A DNA stretch of 64,000 nucleotides from Chloracidobacterium sp. (GCA_025057975.1 JANWUV010000006.1:124001-188000), one strand, 5' to 3'; shown: positions 18,075-27,011, counted from the stretch's first letter. Notes: a model not told the origin generated them from the sequence alone. Made by a program: numbers and translations.

Positions 18075-19100
18075 TCAAACCAGTTGAACGGTTCGGTCGC
18101 CGCTAATGACACGTCCAATTGTAAAAGCTTCGCCGCCCTGAGCTTGAATGGCGTCACGGACAGCGTCGGCGTCTGCCTCGGCGACTACCACCACCATGCC
18201 GACGCCCATATTGAACACGCGGTAACTTTCCGTTTCCGACAGCCGCCCAAGCTCAACCAGATGGGTGAACACGGGTAAGGTAGGCCAGCTCCCGCGCTGA
18301 ACCGCAACGGCGCAGCCATCGGGCAAAATGCGCGGCAGGTTATCAAGCAAACCGCCGCCGGTGATATGCGCTAAACCCTTGAGCCGTCCGCCGTCGAGCA
18401 AGGGGTCAAGGACAGGTAGGTAGCACTGGTGCGGCTTGAGCAGTTCCTCTGCGACCGTACAGCCCAAGGCGTCAACAAACGTATCGGCTTCGTAGCGAGC
18501 CGTCTCAAAAAAGAGTTTCCGCGCCAAACTGTAGCCGTTCGTATGCAGCCCGACAGAGGGCAAGCCCAGCACCACGTCGCCGACGGCGATGCGCTTCCCG
18601 TCAATGATGCGTGCACGATCCACCCAGCCGACAATAAAGCCAGCGACATCATATTCGCCGTCGGCGTAAAACCCCGGCATTTCAGCCGTCTCGCCGCCGA
18701 TGAGTGGGCAGTTGAAGTCACGGCAGGCGCGCGCCAGACCGTCCACGACGGCGGCGACAATACTTGGGGCGAGCTTTCCCGTCGCAAGGTAGTCGAGAAA
18801 AAACAACGGCCGTGCGCCCTGTACAAGAATGTCATTGATGCAGTGCGCCACAAGGTCATAGCCGACTGTATCGTGGACGCCAGTAAGGAAAGCGACCTTG
18901 AGCTTCGTCCCCACGCCATCGGCGCTGGCGACGAGCACTGGGTCAGAGGCCCCCTTAAAATCAGGGTGAAACAGCGCGCCGAACCCACCGATGTCGCTTA
19001 GCACCTGCGAATTGAAGGTTGCGCGCGCTAGGTTTCGAATTCGGTGCTTGGCTTCATTGGCGGTGTCAAGGTCCACACCGGCGTCGCGGTAACTCATCAT
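18075..19100 (-). CDS. purM: Phosphoribosylformylglycinamidine cyclo-ligase
   Basis: Converts FGAM to AIR in purine synthesis using ATP. The 341-aa protein shows SYRDAGVDLDTANE at the start, GFGALF, LVASADGVGTKLKVA, DLVAHCINDILVQGARPLFFLDYLATGKL, GGETAEMPGFY, GLPSVGLHTNGYSLAR and AHITGGGLLDNLPRILP. Two adjacent ATG codons (19100 and 19097) are possible starts. It lies 14 bp downstream of the DUF3006 gene and 35 bp upstream of the esterase, in an apparent operon. Confidence 0.96.
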   Translation of the reverse strand: MMSYRDAGVDLDTANEAKHRIRNLARATFNSQVLSDIGGFGALFHPDFKGASDPVLVASADGVGTKLKVAFLTGVHDTVGYDLVAHCINDILVQGARPLFFLDYLATGKLAPSIVAAVVDGLARACRDFNCPLIGGETAEMPGFYADGEYDVAGFIVGWVDRARIIDGKRIAVGDVVLGLPSVGLHTNGYSLARKLFFETARYEADTFVDALGCTVAEELLKPHQCYLPVLDPLLDGGRLKGLAHITGGGLLDNLPRILPDGCAVAVQRGSWPTLPVFTHLVELGRLSETESYRVFNMGVGMVVVVAEADADAVRDAIQAQGGEAFTIGRVISGDRTVQLV

Positions 19101-19114
19101 GGAAAGATGGCCCG

Positions 19115-19384
19115 TCAGAGGTAGAAGTCCTTTTGGTCTGGGTCATTCCCTTGTGTTAGCTCGCGGAGCAGACTTTTGACCTCGGCCTGCTCGCGCACGC
19201 GGGCTTCGTCGTCGCGGGTGAAGGTCATTTGCAAATGGTCGCCTTCCCGAATGCCGGCCGGAAGCAGCCGTCGCGGGCAGTCAAAGTACACTTGGGCGTC
19301 GCCGTGGAAGATCAGTCGGGCAAAGCCTTCGGTCAGGCTATCCACAACGAGATGATGAGGGCCGGCAGTCGCCGTATGATCCAT
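19115..19384 (-). CDS. DUF3006-family protein
   Basis: The 89-aa protein resembles the small DUF3006 family: HHLVVDSLTEGFARLIFHGD, then RRLLPAGIREGDHLQMTFTRDDEAR. It is a small beta-rich domain with a charged helical tail. Its function is unknown. The ATG at 19384 is preferred because GAGGAA lies 7 to 8 nt upstream. A GTG at 19411, overlapping the yqeY stop, is the alternative. Confidence 0.7.
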   Translation of the reverse strand: MDHTATAGPHHLVVDSLTEGFARLIFHGDAQVYFDCPRRLLPAGIREGDHLQMTFTRDDEARVREQAEVKSLLRELTQGNDPDQKDFYL

Positions 19385-19407
19385 AGCGGCGTTCCTCAAA
19401 ATGCCGA

Positions 19408-19857
19408 TCACTGGGAAAGTTTGGCGCGGACCAACTCGTTGACGGCTTTGCCATCCACAGGCCGCCCGGCCAGCTTCGCCATTACGGTTTTCATGACCAA
19501 CCCGATGTCCTTGACGGAAGCGGCGCCGGTTTCGGTAATGACGGAAGTCACGAGCGTCTCCAGTTCGGCGGCGCTTGGCGGCGGCGGCAGGTAGCTTTCC
19601 AGAAGCTCCAGCTCGGCGCGTTCCTTAGCCGCCAAATCTTCACGACCACCTTTAGCGAACGACTCCGCCGCTTCACGGCGTTGCTTGATGAGCGTCGAAA
19701 GCAACGCCGTCATCTCGGTGTCGTCGAGTTGATGTTGAACCTCGATTTCTTGCTTCTGCAGCGCCGCCTTGACCATGCGCAAAGCTTCAAGGCGGGTTGT
19801 GTCCTTGGCTTTGAGCGCGGCGGTCAAATCGGCCAGCAAGCGTTCACGAAGTGTCAT
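19408..19857 (-). CDS. GatB/YqeY domain protein
   Basis: A free-standing 149-aa YqeY domain related to the tail of the GatB amidotransferase. It shows LRERLLADLTAALKAKDTTRLEALRMVKAAL, KQRREAAESFAKGGREDLAAKE, ELELLESYLPPP and a C-terminal MAKLAGRPVDGKAVNELVRAKL. It may bind tRNA or act in transamidation, but this is unproven for stand-alone members. It sits between the DUF3386 gene (5 bp upstream) and the DUF3006 gene in the purM-containing operon. Confidence 0.9.
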   Translation of the reverse strand: MTLRERLLADLTAALKAKDTTRLEALRMVKAALQKQEIEVQHQLDDTEMTALLSTLIKQRREAAESFAKGGREDLAAKERAELELLESYLPPPPSAAELETLVTSVITETGAASVKDIGLVMKTVMAKLAGRPVDGKAVNELVRAKLSQ

Positions 19858-19862
19858 AACCG

Positions 19863-20543
19863 TCAGTCCGACAAAAGCTTGAGGTCGCGCAGGACGAGCG
19901 CGCGCACCGTAGTTTTTTCGTCGTCGGTCTCGATGACTCGAATGTAACTGGGGAGATACATCTCCCCAACCTGTTCATACAACTCCGTGTATTGCGCCAC
20001 GCGCGCCAGGCGACCGGTTTCCGGATCGAAGTAGGTGACAACGTAGTGCTTCGGTAGGTTTCGTCCGTCCGCAGTCGTCACGACTTCAAGCGTCGTGATG
20101 GTGAAGCGGGAGCCGTGCATCCGCCGGCTCACTTCGGTAATTACCCCATCCCGAATCCGGTAGCTTGACGCCATCGGGTCACCGTCAAAAACCAGCTTGA
20201 CGCCCAGCGCATTTTCCTCTCCCGGCACAATCCGCACCGGATAGTCGGTCGGAACCGGCATGCCGCCCGTTCGCTCCAGCCGGTGGGCGATGTTCATCGC
20301 AAGAACGTCCTGGAGCCACTGGATGCTTTCAGGACTCACACCGGGCAGTTCAAAGATAATCTCGCGGGCGTTTTTGAATGTCAGGCAACCGCTGAAGGTG
20401 CGGGCGTTTTCATCAAAGACCACGGTCGCCGTAAACCCGTGAAAACGCTCGTCGGGAAAGGTAGCACGGCGGGCGCGAGCGTCTTGCAGCAGTGCCTCCG
20501 CCGTGGCGTTGCCGGTAGTGGATACGATAACCGGAGTGGACAT
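19863..20543 (-). CDS. DUF3386-like protein
   Basis: The 226-aa protein starts at ATG 20543 behind AGGAAAG. The pattern ALLQDARARRATFPDERFHGFTATVVF, followed by FSGCLTF and a long run of beta strands, fits DUF3386. I know that family mostly from cyanobacteria and plant plastids. The C-terminal half (SYRIRDGVITEVSRRMHGSRFTI, KHYVVTYFDPETG, GEMYLPSYIRVIE) is typical of the family. There is no signal peptide. The gene heads the minus-strand run DUF3386 - yqeY - DUF3006 - purM - esterase - cobT. The family function is unknown; a link to photosynthesis is inference. Confidence 0.7.
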   Translation of the reverse strand: MSTPVIVSTTGNATAEALLQDARARRATFPDERFHGFTATVVFDENARTFSGCLTFKNAREIIFELPGVSPESIQWLQDVLAMNIAHRLERTGGMPVPTDYPVRIVPGEENALGVKLVFDGDPMASSYRIRDGVITEVSRRMHGSRFTITTLEVVTTADGRNLPKHYVVTYFDPETGRLARVAQYTELYEQVGEMYLPSYIRVIETDDEKTTVRALVLRDLKLLSD

Positions 20544-20672
20544 GGTAACTTTCCTGAAGATGAGTTCGGTTTTTTGAAACAGCATTCAAGAAACCGGGCG
20601 GTAAGCATACTTGCAACGGTCGGCGCGACGCAATTCGCGTAGAACAAGCAGGCGACGGCGTTGCGGTGTGTT

Positions 20673-20702
20673 TTGACAAACTCCGGCTAAGTTGGCTAGG
20701 GT
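20673..20702 (+). promoter_or_regulatory. Candidate promoter for the amidotransferase-like gene
   Basis: A perfect -35 TTGACA at 20673-20678 is followed, after an 18-nt spacer, by TAGGGT at 20697-20702. It lies about 70 nt upstream of the ATG at 20772, inside a 228-bp divergent spacer. The ribosome-binding site GAGGAAAGG ends at 20760. The -10 element is imperfect. Confidence 0.4.
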
Positions 20703-20771
20703 GCGGCAATTGAGCCGATCATTTGTAACCCTGTTGTTTCGCGTCCCCGTCGAGGAAAGGTGTGGTTCCGC

Positions 20772-21827
20772 ATGGCGCGACAGTGGAAAGACTACTGCGA
20801 GTTTGAGCCGATCCTTCAGCGCATTGAGTACATGCGCGTGCTTGTGTTGGACAACCTGATCGCCTGTACGTCTGACCTTAGTGAAAAGGCCAAGGACGAA
20901 CCGAACTTCGACGCCGAAGCCTGGGTAGCGGAGGAGCGCAAGGTCGCCAGTTTTGCCATCAGCAACATCACACAGAACATTAACAACTTGGTCATGAAGC
21001 CTCACTGGCTGGTGGCGCGCTTGAATGAATTGACCGACGCCAAGGTGGCCGACTTTGACCCTGACGCCATCATTATCAGCGGGACGCTGCGCGACTTTGA
21101 TCTCTACAATCCCAAACTAATTGCACGCTTGGAGTCATTCCTTCAGCGGACGACCATCCCGGTGCTGGGCATCTGCGGCGGCCACCAGATCATGGGGCAG
21201 GCGTTTGGTGCGCGCGTAGTGACGCTGGATGGCCTCAATCCGTGGGAGAAGCGTACGGAGCGCATGCGCGAGTACCAGTACTACCTCATTCATGTCCTGC
21301 GCCCACAGGACCCGCTTTTCGCCGGTATTTTGACCGAGCGTGGACGACGACTACCGAAAAACACGCTGCGGGTGTGGCAAAACCACGGCCTGATGTTGGA
21401 GCGCGTCCCGCCCGGTTTTTCGTTGTTGGCGAAGAGCGAACTCACCCGCAACCAGATCATGGTCAAGCGTAGCGATGGACAGTTGCTCTACGGCGTTCAG
21501 TTCCACCTTGAAAAATCCTTTGAGGACTGGCGCAAGTTGCCCAGCCCGTGGGAACACCGCAACGAAAGCCGTGACGGACGGCGTATGTTTGAAAACTTCC
21601 TTATCGAAGCGCTCAAACATCGCGGTAAGGCTGAGTTGGTGAGGGAAACCGCAACTTTACCAATGGCTTCGGCGGCGCCGGCGCAACCGGCTTACGCCGC
21701 CGTCGCCAAACCACGGTTCATCAACGGCCATAGTCAAGGTACGCCGCCAGTTTCGTCACCGTCGTCCATACCGGCGACGCCAGAGCCCGGCGAAGAATAC
21801 ATCGCCGACCGCCTGACGGGGCTGTGA
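20772..21827 (+). CDS. Class I glutamine amidotransferase-like protein
   Basis: The 351-aa protein has a GATase1 fold with nucleophile C135 in GICGGHQ and H245-x-E247 in GVQFHLE, so the full triad is present. These domains release ammonia from glutamine or cleave gamma-glutamyl bonds. The first 90 residues include a long helical segment (EPNFDAEAWVAEERKVASF) not typical of GuaA or TrpG. The last 60 residues are a Pro/Ala/Ser-rich tail, probably disordered. The ATG at 20772 is preferred over the overlapping GTG at 20760 on ribosome-binding-site spacing. There is no synthetase partner next to it, so the substrate is unknown. Confidence 0.8.
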   Translation: MARQWKDYCEFEPILQRIEYMRVLVLDNLIACTSDLSEKAKDEPNFDAEAWVAEERKVASFAISNITQNINNLVMKPHWLVARLNELTDAKVADFDPDAIIISGTLRDFDLYNPKLIARLESFLQRTTIPVLGICGGHQIMGQAFGARVVTLDGLNPWEKRTERMREYQYYLIHVLRPQDPLFAGILTERGRRLPKNTLRVWQNHGLMLERVPPGFSLLAKSELTRNQIMVKRSDGQLLYGVQFHLEKSFEDWRKLPSPWEHRNESRDGRRMFENFLIEALKHRGKAELVRETATLPMASAAPAQPAYAAVAKPRFINGHSQGTPPVSSPSSIPATPEPGEEYIADRLTGL

Positions 21828-21913
21828 CGCCGGCGTACGACGGAGCGACGGCGCGTCTCACGGTCGCCATCCTCCGTGTCGGCCCCGGAACGCGCTCCCA
21901 TTGAGGTCGCCGT

Positions 21914-22390
21914 TCAAGAGGTATGGTCGTACACAATGCGCCAGCCGACTGAGAAACGGCGTACCAACAGGGTGAATCGTCCCCCCAAGACGGTCTGGTC
22001 TGGTAAGACCACCCGCCAACCGCCATGGACAAGCGCCATCCGCGACCCGACCGGTTCAATCACGAGGTCATGGAAGTCAAGCGTTCCCATCGCCCGCCCT
22101 TCCGTTTGGTAGCGTTGGCGGTAGCGCGTTAGTACGGCTTCCCACCCCTTAGTTACGGTCGTCCCCGAGACGAACATCAGTTCGGGTGAGCGCCAGTAGC
22201 CGTCCATAAAGCCCTCTAGGTCGCCGCGATTCCAAGCGGCGACTTGGCGATCAAGCAGCATCCGAACCGCCGTTACGGCGTCCGGCGGACGCGCCGGCGT
22301 AGGCGACGGACTCAGGCACAGGCATAGCCAGAGCAACCTGATGCTCCAGTGGAACCGCTGCCTTGCCTTCCCAACCACAGGTGGGTTCAT
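21914..22390 (-). CDS. Secreted SnoaL/DUF4440-like protein
   Basis: The 158-aa protein starts at ATG 22390 behind GGAAGGTC. It begins with a signal peptide (FHWSIRLLWLCLCLSPSP). The rest is an NTF2-like fold: DAVTAVRMLLDRQVAAWNRGDLEGFMDGYWRSPEL, FVSGTTVTKGWEAVLTRYRQRY, MALVHGGWRVV and a C-terminal GWRIVYDHTS. This is characteristic of DUF4440/SnoaL-like proteins, whose cavity may bind a small ligand or act as an enzyme. The residues do not reveal a substrate. It faces the amidotransferase-like gene tail to tail. Confidence 0.82.
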   Translation of the reverse strand: MNPPVVGKARQRFHWSIRLLWLCLCLSPSPTPARPPDAVTAVRMLLDRQVAAWNRGDLEGFMDGYWRSPELMFVSGTTVTKGWEAVLTRYRQRYQTEGRAMGTLDFHDLVIEPVGSRMALVHGGWRVVLPDQTVLGGRFTLLVRRFSVGWRIVYDHTS

Positions 22391-22522
22391 AAAGACCTTC
22401 CAAGGGTGAAAAACCCAGTGAAAATGGAAATGTAGGGCAACGCCCAAGCGGCTTTTTGCCTGCCATAAGCTCAGCCGTGCTTTGAACATGACGAGTTGGT
22501 GGACTCGCCGGAGGCTAAGTGT

Positions 22523-23689
22523 TCACGCCGCCGCCCGACCCGTCACATCTGCACATTGGTTACAACCGGATGGTCGGTCATGACCTACCGTTTCAGGCGT
22601 ACCGGCGTATTCGATTTCAAAAACGTACACCGTACTCGGCCGATAGTTCGACACCCAGACGTGTTTGCCATCCGGCATCGTCGTCACCCCAATCGGGTGA
22701 ACATCAGTCTTGGCCGTGAAGACTTGTTGCATCCGTTCGAGGTCAACGACGCCCAAGTTGTTGTCTTCGTAGTTGCACACAAAGGCATAGCGGTCATCCA
22801 CCGACAGCGACATGGAGCGTGCCTGCGTCCCGGTTTTGGCGCGTCCGATGATGGTTTCCGTAGCGCGGTCAATCTTGATAAGCATCCCCGAAGCGTTCAG
22901 CGTCACGTAGAGCGTCTTACCGTCCTGCGACACGCAGACGTGACGCGGGTTGCGGCCAGTGTCAATGTTTCGAATCTTCTGGTGTCCGTTCTCCACGTCA
23001 ATTACGGCTAGCGAGGACCCACCCATAATGCAGACGTAGGCCAGCTTGCCGTCGGGTACGAAGCAAATCCCGCGCGGTACGCGCCCAACCGGCACATCTT
23101 TGACTTTGACGAACTTCTCCGCATCCATCACCGTGATGGGCTTCGACAGCTAGTTGGCTGCATAGACCCACTTGCCGTCGGGACTTTCCGCCACAACCTT
23201 TGGGACACGTCCCGCCGGAACACGCGCGACAATCTGGTAGGTGTCGGTGTCAATCACGACGACGACGCTAGTGACGCCGACGCGCTCGCTGCCGTAAAGG
23301 GACACCCAAGCGTACTTACCGCCCTTCGTAAAGGTGCATTCAACGGGTTCGCCGCCGACCGGCACACGCTTGAGAATTTCGTATGTTTGGGCGTCAATGA
23401 ACGTCACCTGACGGCCGTACAGGTTGCACGTCATGACGCGCTTGCCGTCGGGCAAAACCCGCAGCGACTTCGGCCCGGCCGGTACATTGAGCTTCTTGAC
23501 GAGCCTCAGTCCGGCGATGGTTCCGCCGGACGGCTTAGGCGTTGCGGACGGCGGCGCGGTCGCTGGCGGTGCAGCGGGAGCGGCGGCGGCGATGGAGACC
23601 GGCTTGTCGGTGGAGCAGGCCGTCGAGACGGTGACCATCAATATGCAGACCATCAGTATGCAGCAGAGCAGGGTCAGGCGATGAAGCAT
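22523..23689 (-). pseudogene. YVTN-type beta-propeller lipoprotein interrupted by an in-frame amber codon
   Basis: The gene encodes a lipoprotein signal (MLHRLTLLCCILMV...STAC) and a Pro/Ala linker. The following repeats are of the YVTN beta-propeller type, such as LRVLPDGKRVMTCNLYG, CTFTKGGKYAWVSLYG and VVAESPDGKWVYAAN. A TAG at 23150-23152 (codon 180) then interrupts the frame. Directly beyond it, in the same frame, the propeller continues (LSKPITVMDAEKFVKV, GICFVPDGKLAYVC, VSQDGKTLYVTL, MPDGKHVWVSNY) to the stop at 22523. A TGG or TAC codon at that place would restore one protein of about 388 aa. It could be a nonsense mutation, a sequencing error or a read-through. The gene is divergent from rlmB. 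Confidence 0.8.
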
Positions 23690-23837
23690 AGAGACGATGT
23701 GTCCTTGCAGCGGCGGTAACGTGTACGCTCGTACCCTAGCCGAATCAGTCCGGTAAGTGAACCAGCGGCTTGTCCGTCCTTGGAGGCAGTCATCTGGTGC
23801 AATCATCTGGTAACGTCATAAGGGAGGCGTTGGGAAG

Positions 23838-24581
23838 ATGTCGGTCATTTATGGCGTCGCGCCGGTGCTGGAGGCGCTGCGCAGCGGACGGCGGCGCGTC
23901 CGTGAAATCCTCGTAGCGCAGGGAAGCAAACCGCATCGGTTGCAGGAGCTTCGCGCGTTGGCGCGACAGATGGGCGTGCCGGTCGTTGAAACCGACCGCA
24001 CGCATCTCGACGCTGCAACGCGCCGCGCCAACCATCAGGGCGTCATGGCGTATGTCACACCGGCCGCCTACGCCGATTTGGCCGACGTGCTGGCCGGCGT
24101 CGCCGACACGCCTTTGCTGGTTGTACTGGATCAAGTCGAGGACCCGCACAACCTTGGAGCCGTCATTCGTACGGCGGAGTGTGCCGGCGCCCACGCCGTC
24201 GTCATCCCAGAGCATCACGCCGTCGGGCTGACCGAGACTGTGGTGAAGACCTCAGCCGGCGCAACGGAGTACCTGCCGGTCGTCCGCGTCGTCAACGTGG
24301 CGGCAACGCTCGATACGCTGCGTGAGCGGAACATCTGGGTCGTTGGCGTTGAGCGAGACGGCGAACGCCCCTACGTTGATTGGGACTTCACGCTCCCGAC
24401 AGCGGTTGTCCTTGGAAGTGAAGGCAAGGGGATACGGCGCTTGGTGCGGGAACGGTGCGATGTCGTGGTGTCGCTGCCGCTTTTGGGCCGCATCACGTCG
24501 TTGAATGTATCGGTGGCGGCGGGCGTTGTGTTGTACGAGGCTGTTCGGCAGCGGCGTCTGACGCCGACGCCTTCTGGTTGA
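23838..24581 (+). CDS. rlmB: 23S rRNA 2'-O-methyltransferase, TrmH/RlmB type
   Basis: The 247-aa SPOUT methyltransferase has the three knot motifs: DPHNLGAVIRTAECAGAHAV, VLGSEGKGIRRLVRERCD and LPLLGRITSLNVSVAAGVVLYEA. The N-terminal substrate-binding domain contains YGVAPVLEALRSGRRRVREIL. The family uses S-adenosylmethionine to methylate a guanosine ribose in 23S rRNA; G2251 specificity is by family resemblance. Its stop abuts the stop of the convergent neighbour with no gap. Confidence 0.93.
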   Translation: MSVIYGVAPVLEALRSGRRRVREILVAQGSKPHRLQELRALARQMGVPVVETDRTHLDAATRRANHQGVMAYVTPAAYADLADVLAGVADTPLLVVLDQVEDPHNLGAVIRTAECAGAHAVVIPEHHAVGLTETVVKTSAGATEYLPVVRVVNVAATLDTLRERNIWVVGVERDGERPYVDWDFTLPTAVVLGSEGKGIRRLVRERCDVVVSLPLLGRITSLNVSVAAGVVLYEAVRQRRLTPTPSG

Positions 24582-25946
24582 CTACGGCTCACGCGAATCG
24601 CCCCGCCGAAGACGCCGTCGGCGGCGCAACTCATTCACCTCGCCTATCAGTTCGCGGGCTTCCGTCAGCGCCTCCGCCAGTTGCTGAGTGAACAGGTTGG
24701 CCTTCTTGACGGCCGCCGTTAGTGCGTCGAGCGTTTGCTGGGTCGCCGCCAGCAGGTTTTTGTGTGCGTCTTCGGCTTCGCCGCCGACCGGCGATGCATC
24801 AAACAGCGACCGTAATTCCTCGCGGTGAAATTCGACTTCGCCGCGCAAGCGATTATGTTCGGCGCGCAACTGCAACAACGCTCGGTGGGCGCGGTGCAAC
24901 TCAACGCTTAGGCGGGCGCCTGCTTGAGTATAACGCGCCCCTTCCTGCTGTATGAGGTCGCGCAGGTGCGCCAGCCGGCGGGCTTCGGTAATAGGCTGGT
25001 CGGCGTCGAAAACTGCAAACTCTCCACTGAGGTCAAGCGACGGCGGGCCACCATCCGGCGTTTCCAACGTGGGTGATGTCCCCGGCGCACTCCCAACCGG
25101 AGAGCCTGAGAGCGGACTCGGTGTGGCGCTCGGCGCGTTGTTTGGCGGGGGTGCGCCGGCGTTGTCGAGAATCGCCCGAAAAGCACAGGCTTTGACCTGT
25201 TCGGCGACTTGGACGGGAATGCCGGCTGCCGTCGCCAACTCGTAAGCCGACGCCGTACCAATGTCGCCCAGCCGTGTAATGCCAGCGGCATGCAACCGTT
25301 GTAGGTTGACCGGATCAATCGTCTTGAAATAGGCGGCGACGTCTGCAATGTGTGGCGTAGCAGCCAGCACGGCGTCAGTTTCGGTCGGTGGGGACGGCGG
25401 CTCTGACGCGAGGCTTTGACGAATCAACCGCCGTAGTTCGTTGAAGTCGCGGGTAAGGTTCTTCGTATCGCGTTCGGTGAGCGTGCGTTTCCCCATCCGA
25501 ACATCCAGCAGCGGTCGCTCAATACCTTTGAGAACGTCGAGAATGTCATGGTACTGGATCGTTTCGGAGGCTTTGATCAGCGGCCGCAACGCGCCGATGC
25601 AGGCTTCCACCGTGCCTTTGACAACACGGCTTTGCTCGGAGGCGTTGCCAGCGCGGGCAACGTAGTCCGCAAGCGTGTAGAGTGACAGCCCTACCGGCTC
25701 GAGAAACTCCCACACAATCGAGCTGAACATACTTTTCAGCTCGGCTTCCGTTCGGCGCTCGGTCGCGAGTTGGTCCTCAAGCGAGGGTGGAGCGAAAGCC
25801 CCAGTCGGATGAATCAGTTCGTCAATGGCCGCCGCAATGTCGTCGTCGCCTTCTTCGACACGTGGGGACGTCTCCGGCGGCAAAGGCCCCGAACCGGGTG
25901 TGCGCGTCGTATCCGCATCCGGCGAACGTGAGTTGCGGTCGGACAT
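24582..25946 (-). CDS. Unknown coiled-coil protein with a helix-hairpin-helix-like segment
   Basis: I do not recognise a named family. The 454-aa soluble protein starts with an acidic, disordered region of about 50 residues. An alpha-helical region (SIVWEFLEPVGLSLYTLADY... to FNELRRLIRQSL) has a loose GrpE-like feel. A segment INLQRL-type (residues about 205-250) reads LQRLHAAGITRLGDIGTASAYELATAAGIPVQVAEQV, which looks like a helix-hairpin-helix pair. A Pro/Ser/Gly-rich linker and a C-terminal coiled coil (ARLSVELHRAHRALLQLRAEHNRL onward) follow, ending in a basic RRRRRLRRG tail. DNA binding or a structural role is possible. It abuts rlmB tail to tail. Confidence 0.75.
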   Translation of the reverse strand: MSDRNSRSPDADTTRTPGSGPLPPETSPRVEEGDDDIAAAIDELIHPTGAFAPPSLEDQLATERRTEAELKSMFSSIVWEFLEPVGLSLYTLADYVARAGNASEQSRVVKGTVEACIGALRPLIKASETIQYHDILDVLKGIERPLLDVRMGKRTLTERDTKNLTRDFNELRRLIRQSLASEPPSPPTETDAVLAATPHIADVAAYFKTIDPVNLQRLHAAGITRLGDIGTASAYELATAAGIPVQVAEQVKACAFRAILDNAGAPPPNNAPSATPSPLSGSPVGSAPGTSPTLETPDGGPPSLDLSGEFAVFDADQPITEARRLAHLRDLIQQEGARYTQAGARLSVELHRAHRALLQLRAEHNRLRGEVEFHREELRSLFDASPVGGEAEDAHKNLLAATQQTLDALTAAVKKANLFTQQLAEALTEARELIGEVNELRRRRRLRRGDSREP

Positions 25947-25965
25947 AAGCGTGGACGGTGACCTT

Positions 25966-26637
25966 TCAATACTGGGGGGGCGTCGGAGGGTAATTGCTGC
26001 GTGGTTCGAGCGTCACGGAAAGCATCGTAATCTTCTGCTTCGGACGAGTTGTGCCTTCAACCGTCGGCGCGTTGGCGATGATGTCCACGACGTTCATGCC
26101 AGCGATCACCCGGCCGAAGATGGTGTACTGATTATCCCATTCGGGATGCGCACGGCAACAAATAAAAAACTGCGTTGTGGCGCTGTTGATGTCATTGGCG
26201 ACGCGGGCAGCGGACACCGTGCCGCGTACGTGTTTGAGGGCGCTAAACTCCGCTGGAATTTTAGGTAGGTCGGGTCGTCCCAGGCCCCAAGTATCTTCGC
26301 GTCCGGTTTTGGAGTTTGGATCGCCGCCTTGAATGAGGCTTCCCGGCTCAACGCGGTGGAAGGCTGTCCCATTGTAGAAGCCGCTGCGAATAAGTGACTG
26401 GATCTGAGCGGTATGTTTAGGGGCGACGTCGGGAAAAAACTCAAAAACAATGTCGCCGAACTCCGTTTTGATGACGGCGACGGACTGAGCAGCCGACGAT
26501 CGGCAGGCGGTGAGCGACGCTGCTCCAACAAGCAGCATGCTCACCAAGGGTAGAATCCAGATAACGCCGCGCGCTGTCGTTCGACGATTGTTACGCGGCT
26601 TGCGCACATGAACCAGCGTCGCAGTCCATCGCTGCAT
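25966..26637 (-). CDS. Cyclophilin-type peptidyl-prolyl isomerase lipoprotein
   Basis: Speeds cis-trans isomerisation of proline bonds outside the cytoplasm. A hydrophobic stretch ending LVGAASLTAC gives a lipobox. The cyclophilin core follows: VIKTEFGDIVFEFFPDVAPKHTAQIQSLI, FYNGTAFHRVEPGSLIQGGDP, RGTVSAARVANDINSATTQFFI and YTIFGRVIAGMNVVDII. The FHR motif is kept, while the usual second Arg/Gln positions vary slightly. The ATG at 26637 overlaps the end of the FmdB gene by 47 bp. A later GTG (about 26613) is possible and would leave a shorter signal sequence. Confidence 0.9.
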   Translation of the reverse strand: MQRWTATLVHVRKPRNNRRTTARGVIWILPLVSMLLVGAASLTACRSSAAQSVAVIKTEFGDIVFEFFPDVAPKHTAQIQSLIRSGFYNGTAFHRVEPGSLIQGGDPNSKTGREDTWGLGRPDLPKIPAEFSALKHVRGTVSAARVANDINSATTQFFICCRAHPEWDNQYTIFGRVIAGMNVVDIIANAPTVEGTTRPKQKITMLSVTLEPRSNYPPTPPQY

Positions 26638-26884
26638 CGCTGCCGCACGTTGCCTTAGATGCCCTTTCTTCATGGTCGGTTGAGGTATTTTCCCGACGCC
26701 CCTTGGCGCTGTAGTCGGTAATATACCACCCGGAGCCTTTGAAGGAGAGGCTAGGGGCGAACACGACGCGACTTAGTGCATCTTGGCCGCAACTTGCGCA
26801 GGTGACGAGCGGCGCATCAGAAAACTTCTGGATCACTTCAATGCGGTCGCCGCAGTTGTCGCACATATACTCGTAGATGGGCAT
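26591..26884 (-). CDS. FmdB-family zinc ribbon protein
   Basis: The 97-aa protein starts MPIYEYMCDNCGDRIEVIQ at ATG 26884 behind AGGAAGGA. It has a C-x2-C pair and a second CASCG pair, which form the FmdB-type zinc ribbon, and the typical FKGSGWYITDY segment. A Cys-containing charged tail follows, with CGSDAAMDCDAGSC. The family is often called a regulatory protein, but its molecular role is unclear. It is probably co-transcribed with the cyclophilin gene it overlaps. Confidence 0.9.
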   Translation of the reverse strand: MPIYEYMCDNCGDRIEVIQKFSDAPLVTCASCGQDALSRVVFAPSLSFKGSGWYITDYSAKGRRENTSTDHEERASKATCGSDAAMDCDAGSCAQAA

Positions 26885-27011
26885 GGCCTGACATCCTTCC
26901 TGACCTAAGAGTATAAAGCGTTTACTCTCAAAAGTTACGGAGCCATCCCAACCTAGAAAGTGTGTTTGGAAACAATTTACCCGTTGTGGACGCCTAAGGC
27001 CGTTTGACCCG

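Noticed and set aside
19021-19050. TTCGAATTC resembling a tRNA T-loop
   Set aside because: It lies in the purM coding region with no acceptor stem, anticodon arm or matching loops around it.
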